Part shown: one piece after another, positions 6,615-9,903 of the stretch
Layout of the letters: each line of letters opens with the position of its first letter
How positions within the stretch are numbered: the first letter of the stretch is position 1
Source of the DNA: an uncultured Oxalobacteraceae bacterium
GTDB lineage: Bacteria > Pseudomonadota > Gammaproteobacteria > Burkholderiales > Burkholderiaceae
DNA: 9,903 nucleotides
Assembly (NCBI GenBank): GCA_946478765.1
Contig: CAMLDH010000116.1
Span: 1 to 9,903 of the forward strand
Reading direction: 5' to 3'
The notes under the pieces: generated by a model
The model's input: the letters and a program-made list of their open reading frames with translations, nothing else
What the model was told of the DNA's origin: nothing
The model's database searches: none
Program-made: the position numbers and the translations under genes

Positions 6615-7789
6615 TTCACAGTCGTACCGGCCTGGACCACCTGCGTTAGCGCGCTCGGGAAAATGAGACTGACAACCCGATGCCATGTGGCAAGCGAGGA
6701 CGCATCGACATACACCACATCCTTGGGCTTGAGTTCAAATTCCTCTGCCAGCGTCAGTCCGGCGGGAGAACGCGTATCCAGGTGATACACCAAGGGCTTC
6801 TTGTCCATTGCATTCCGCACCACGTACACCTGACGGCTGTCGCCCGTCTGCGGATTGATCCCGCCGGCTTCACCCAAAGCCTCATTGAGCGTCATGCGGC
6901 CATTGTGCATCGGCAGAGATTTCGGTTGCAGGACTTCCCCCGACACGAAAATCTTGTTGTCGTCACGAGACAGTACGCGGACTTCATCACCATTGGCCAA
7001 CATGATGGTCGATGGATTGACGCCGCGTTGCGCCAATTGCAGAAGGTTTACCCTGTGCGTTTTTCCAGCGCGGATAATCGACACCTGACTCTGATCGGCG
7101 GTCGGCAAAAAGCCGCCGGCGCGATTCACTGCTTCAATGAGCGTCATCGGAACGTCGGTGATCGGCTGCAAGCCCGGCGTCTTGACTTCACCATCGATAT
7201 AAACCCGCTTGCTGCGATACGACTGCACGCGCAGTGTGACATCCGGATTGCGGATATAACGCGCCAGCTTGCCCGCGAGGAGATGGCGCGCCTGCGCTTC
7301 GGTCAAGCCGGCGACTTTCAGTGCGCCGGTGAACGGGAATTGGATGATGCCTTGATGGTCGACGACAAAGCCGGATGGCGCCGTTGCGGCGACAGGATTT
7401 TCGGACCCGACGACACCCGCAGGGGGCACGCCGATCACCGCACCGGCCAGTTCAGGATGGTCCCATACCACGATGGAAAGAATGTCGCCGCCTTGAATCG
7501 TATACGGTGCAGGCGCGGCCACCAGGCTATTAATGTTCTGGTCGTTCTCTTTGGCGCGTTGCGCCCGTTCCAGCTTGACCAGTTCCGGCGTAATGTCGCG
7601 CATTTCGGGTTTGGCCTGGGCCGCGGGCGCTTCGGCAGAGGTCTCGGAAGACATGCTGGACGACGTGCCGGACGAAAGATTGCCTGGGTCGAAATGCATG
7701 CCCGGGGCCACCGTCGAACATGCGGCCAGCCATGGCAAGGCAATAATCACGCCCCACCTTCTTGGGCGGGCTTTCAAAAAAAAATGCAT
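6611..7789 (-). CDS. Wza-type polysaccharide export outer-membrane lipoprotein
   Basis: This 392-residue protein is an outer-membrane polysaccharide exporter (OPX/PES family; E. coli Wza is 379), forming the exit channel that works with the Wzc partner encoded next. A lipoprotein signal starts it: basic MHFFLKARPRRW, a hydrophobic stretch, and the lipobox LPWLAAC with Cys24 as lipidation site. A Ser/Ala-rich linker (about 38-60) follows. The Poly_export domain begins at YTIQGGDILSIVVWDHPEL (96-114) and runs to about 188. Two SLBB domains follow, near 195-270 (VYIDGEVKTPG) and 279-360 (IFVSGEVLQPK). The C-terminal segment 366-387 would be the amphipathic helix that lines the outer-membrane pore. 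The start at 7789 is chosen for a GGAGA site and because it places the signal peptide at the N-terminus; the frame extends to an ATG at 7942 that would bury the signal. It is the first gene of the export operon. Codons 3-5 lie in a T9 tract. Confidence 0.95.
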   Translation of the reverse strand: MHFFLKARPRRWGVIIALPWLAACSTVAPGMHFDPGNLSSGTSSSMSSETSAEAPAAQAKPEMRDITPELVKLERAQRAKENDQNINSLVAAPAPYTIQGGDILSIVVWDHPELAGAVIGVPPAGVVGSENPVAATAPSGFVVDHQGIIQFPFTGALKVAGLTEAQARHLLAGKLARYIRNPDVTLRVQSYRSKRVYIDGEVKTPGLQPITDVPMTLIEAVNRAGGFLPTADQSQVSIIRAGKTHRVNLLQLAQRGVNPSTIMLANGDEVRVLSRDDNKIFVSGEVLQPKSLPMHNGRMTLNEALGEAGGINPQTGDSRQVYVVRNAMDKKPLVYHLDTRSPAGLTLAEEFELKPKDVVYVDASSLATWHRVVSLIFPSALTQVVQAGTTVK

Positions 7790-7881
7790 ACATTTCTCCA
7801 ACCTGATACACGAACGACAAACGTAACAAGAAGCCTGGCAATATCCCGTCACTTCCCCTTGAGGCGCTGTTGCAGGGATGC

Positions 7882-7902
7882 ATGCAAAATAATTACTTGC
7901 AT
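7882..7902. repeat. Inverted repeat, possible operator
   Basis: ATGCAA (7882-7887) and TTGCAT (7897-7902) are exact inverted copies with a 9-bp AT-rich spacer. The arm centres are 15 bp apart, compatible with a dimeric DNA-binding protein. It lies about 95 bp upstream of the wza-like start and just downstream of the 10-bp tandem repeat. Confidence 0.45.
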
Positions 7903-7909
7903 CTTTTTT

Positions 7910-7929
7910 CCCTGTACTACCCTGTACTA
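7910..7929. repeat. Perfect 10-bp tandem repeat upstream of export operon
   Basis: CCCTGTACTA occurs twice in direct succession (7910-7919 and 7920-7929); on the transcribed strand it reads TAGTACAGGG twice. A period near one helical turn puts both copies on the same DNA face, as for tandem regulator sites. No regulator is identified. Confidence 0.55.
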
Positions 7930-7991
7930 ATCTCAGTATCAACAGTCCCCAAGTGCAACTCTACGTGACACCTCATAGAGCGCTTTGACGT

Positions 7992-8008
7992 TGATCATGC
8001 CGTGCCAA
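7992..8008 (-). promoter_or_regulatory. Sigma-54-like -24/-12 element, imperfect
   Basis: On the minus strand TTGGCACGGCATGATCA has a perfect TTGGCACG -24 half. At the correct distance the -12 dinucleotide is TC rather than the nearly invariant GC. A start would fall near 7980, giving a leader of roughly 190 nt before the wza-like ATG. The -12 mismatch makes this doubtful. Confidence 0.25.
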
Positions 8009-8100
8009 TTTTTTTCATTCGGAAATCAAAGGAGGAAATTTACGATGTGGCGCGCCTGCCCACCGGCATTTTTTACGCGGCCAATTGGAGAAAACATTGA

Positions 8101-8131
8101 TGCACGACGCGGTGAAATAATCGTCGGTGCA
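8101..8131 (-). terminator. Weak intrinsic terminator-like hairpin after permease gene
   Basis: TGCAC-GACG (8101-8109) pairs with CGTC-G-GTGCA (8122-8131), nine base pairs with one bulged base and a 12-nt loop. It lies 18 bp past the permease stop. A short U4 run begins six bases after the stem in the transcript. The gap before the U-run and its shortness make termination uncertain. Confidence 0.35.
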
Positions 8132-8149
8132 GGCCAGCGTGAAATCCGG

Positions 8150-9903
8150 TTAGGCTTCGCGCAGTGTCTGCAGAGGCGGTTGATTCAATACATTGCGCAA
8201 GCCGATCCAGCCGCCGACAAACGCGCAGCCGGCGCCGACCACGAGACCGGCCAGCCATACGGTCGGTTCGAATATCCAGTCAAAATTGAATACATATTTC
8301 GCAAGCGTCCAACCCACGGCCGTCGCGCCGGTCGCGGCCAACACGCCGGCCAAACCGCCGACCAGGCCGAATTCGATCCACTGCGCCTGCGATAGCTGCC
8401 TGCGCGTCGCGCCCAACGCACGCAACAATCCGGCCTCTCGCGTGCGTTCGTCCTGCGACGCCACCAGCGCCGCATACAACACCAATACGCCGGAGGCGAG
8501 CGTGAACAGGAAAAGAAATTCCACCGCGGCGACAACCTGATCGACGACGCTCTGGACTTGCTTCAGCACGCTGCCGATATCGACCACGGTCAAGTTGGGA
8601 AAGTCGCGTGCCAGCTGGTTGCCGAACGCATTGCGCGCTTGCGGCAAGTGAAAGGCGGTAATCCATGTTTGCGGCATATCAGCCATCGCTTTCGGATTGA
8701 GGATCACGAAAAAATTCACCCGCATCGATCCCCAGTCGAGCTTGCGCACGCTGGTAATCGGCGCCTCCACCGATTGGCCGGCGATGTCGAATTTCAATTT
8801 ATCGCCCAGCTTCAAATGCAAGGTTTTCGCGAGTCCTTCTTCAATGGATGCCTCCGGCTTGCCGTCGTCATACCAATGGCCGGCAATGATCTTGTTTTGC
8901 GGCGGCGGATCGCGCATGGTCGACAAATTGAATTCCCGATCCACCAGACGCTTCGCGCGATCGTCGACATAGGTTTCGCCGGTAATCGGCTTGCCGTTCA
9001 CTTCGATCAAGCGGCCGCGAATCATCGGATACAAGTGGGGATCGGCGATGCCGTTGCGCACTAGGCGCGCCTCAATGTCGGCCTTCTGATCCGGCTGAAT
9101 ATTAATGACAAAGCGGTTCGGCGCATCCGGTGGCGTCGATTGCCGCCACGCGGCAACCAGATCGCCGCGAATGACGGTCAACAACAGCAATGCCATCAAC
9201 CCTAGCGCAAGCGCGACTATCTGCACCACGGTTGCACCGGGGCGCCGCTGCAATGCGGTGACGGCGAAGCGCCAGCTTGCATGATGAAACAGTCCGCGTA
9301 AAAACCGGAGGCCTTTCAGGCTGCCCCACCCAACCAATGCAAACACGGCGAAGCCGCCCAAAAAGCCGGCGGCAGTGAGCGCACCCAACTGAAGATTGCC
9401 GGCCTGCCACAACAGCAACGCAACAAATACGACGAGGCCCAATCCATAGGTGGTCAGCGCCAAAGGCTTGGGTGGCGCCTGTTCGCGCCGGATCACACGA
9501 TTGTGCGGCACATTGGCAAGTTGCAAGACCGGCGGGATCGCAAATCCGATCAGCAGCAACAGGCCGGTTGCCATCCCTTGCAGCGCAGGAAGCATATCCG
9601 CCGGAGGCAAATCGGCCGCCACCAATTTGCCGAGCCATTCGAGCAACACAAAATGTGCGGCAAATCCTGTCGCAACGCCGACTGCGCTGCCGACCAGACC
9701 GATGGTCAGAAACTCGGCAAGATACAGTATGGTCACCTGATTTTGCGTCAAGCCAAGACAGCGCAGCATGGCGCATGCGTCGATGTGGCGCAGCATGAAG
9801 CGACGCGCCGCCATCGCGATGGCAACTGCGGCTAGCATCGCCGACAACAAGCCGACGAGAGACAAGAACTGTTCCGCGCGATCCAGTGTTGCGCGCATTT
9901 CGG
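8150..9903 (-). CDS. FtsX/YbbP-type ABC transporter permease, 5' end beyond window
   Basis: About 584 C-terminal residues are visible of a protein that in the YbbP-like family is roughly 800-850 long. These permeases work with a separate ATPase (YbbA/LolD type) and move or extract lipophilic molecules rather than acting as classical importers. The first FtsX domain starts near the edge (FLSLVGLLSAMLAAVAIAMAARR, then the IDACAMLRCLGLTQNQ coupling loop and LAEFLTIGLVGSAVGVATGF). Several hydrophobic helices follow, then a periplasmic domain of about 200 residues. The second FtsX domain is C-terminal (EFLFLFTLASGVLVLYAALVASQDERTREAGLLRALGATRRQLSQAQWIEFGLVGGLAGV), with the typical RxxExxLLRALGATRRQ loop. 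It ends ...LQTLREA with TAA at 8152-8150. Codons stay open to the right edge, so the ATG at 9898 is internal. The ATPase gene is probably just upstream. It is separated from the export operon by 360 bp and need not share its function. Confidence 0.92.
   Translation of the reverse strand, partial: EMRATLDRAEQFLSLVGLLSAMLAAVAIAMAARRFMLRHIDACAMLRCLGLTQNQVTILYLAEFLTIGLVGSAVGVATGFAAHFVLLEWLGKLVAADLPPADMLPALQGMATGLLLLIGFAIPPVLQLANVPHNRVIRREQAPPKPLALTTYGLGLVVFVALLLWQAGNLQLGALTAAGFLGGFAVFALVGWGSLKGLRFLRGLFHHASWRFAVTALQRRPGATVVQIVALALGLMALLLLTVIRGDLVAAWRQSTPPDAPNRFVINIQPDQKADIEARLVRNGIADPHLYPMIRGRLIEVNGKPITGETYVDDRAKRLVDREFNLSTMRDPPPQNKIIAGHWYDDGKPEASIEEGLAKTLHLKLGDKLKFDIAGQSVEAPITSVRKLDWGSMRVNFFVILNPKAMADMPQTWITAFHLPQARNAFGNQLARDFPNLTVVDIGSVLKQVQSVVDQVVAAVEFLFLFTLASGVLVLYAALVASQDERTREAGLLRALGATRRQLSQAQWIEFGLVGGLAGVLAATGATAVGWTLAKYVFNFDWIFEPTVWLAGLVVGAGCAFVGGWIGLRNVLNQPPLQTLREA

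Larger units (their letters stand above)
7790..8149 (-). promoter_or_regulatory. Control region upstream of the export operon
   Basis: No convincing gene lies in these 360 bp between the permease stop and the wza-like start. In transcription order they hold a terminator-like hairpin (8131-8101), a sigma-54-like element (8008-7992), a 10-bp tandem repeat (7929-7910), an inverted repeat with ATGCAA/TTGCAT arms (7902-7882) and the GGAGA ribosome binding site. I could not find a sigma-70 promoter with good -35 and -10 boxes. An operon promoter here is inferred from gene order and the density of repeats. Confidence 0.55.

Noticed and set aside
6680..7930. 416-codon open frame on the plus strand opposite the wza-like gene
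   Set aside because: It is a mirror of a gene with lipobox, Poly_export and SLBB features, and its own composition is that of a GC-driven shadow frame.
7790..7942. Upstream ATG at 7942 as start of the wza-like gene
   Set aside because: It would place 51 residues ahead of a typical lipoprotein signal peptide and would turn the repeats of the control region into coding sequence.
8150..9898. ATG at 9898 as the true start of the permease
   Set aside because: The frame is open through the right edge and the first FtsX domain begins immediately, without the usual N-terminal helix and periplasmic domain, so the gene is cut by the window.

Overview
The window is a stretch of bacterial chromosome with moderately high GC. 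All six genes are read on the minus strand, from the right edge to the left. The proteins resemble Betaproteobacteria, probably Burkholderiales and perhaps Oxalobacteraceae. This placement is an impression from protein style and base composition; no marker gene is present.

From right to left, in transcription order: (1) the C-terminal part of a two-domain FtsX/YbbP-type ABC transporter permease (8150-9903, 5' end outside the window). (2) A 360-bp non-coding stretch (7790-8149) holding a weak terminator-like hairpin, a sigma-54-like element, a perfect 10-bp tandem repeat and an inverted repeat. This is the likely control region of the next operon. (3) An exopolysaccharide export pair: a Wza-type outer-membrane lipoprotein (6611-7789) and a Wzc-type tyrosine autokinase/co-polymerase (4237-6498). 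(4) A GNAT/CelD-type acyltransferase (2830-4002). (5) A GMC-family FAD oxidoreductase (992-2737). (6) A 250-bp gap with a 160-bp near-palindromic, MITE-like element (801-960). (7) galE, UDP-glucose 4-epimerase (1-740, 3' end outside the window).

Functionally, GalE would supply UDP-galactose, and the Wza/Wzc pair would drive and control polymerisation and export of a polysaccharide. The acyltransferase and GMC oxidoreductase are candidate tailoring enzymes. No glycosyltransferase, flippase, polymerase or Wzb-type phosphatase is visible; these must lie to the left or elsewhere.

The most unusual observation concerns translation. Each of the three gaps inside the wza-wzc-GNAT-GMC block is spanned exactly by short open frames. 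Their starts touch or overlap the upstream stop and their stops overlap the downstream start (ATGA, GTGA, TGATG, TAATG). This would form a continuous stop/start relay over about 5 kb. In addition, homopolymer tracts sit right at two translation starts: T9 in codons 3-5 of the wza-like gene and A8 between the ribosome binding site and ATG of the GMC gene.
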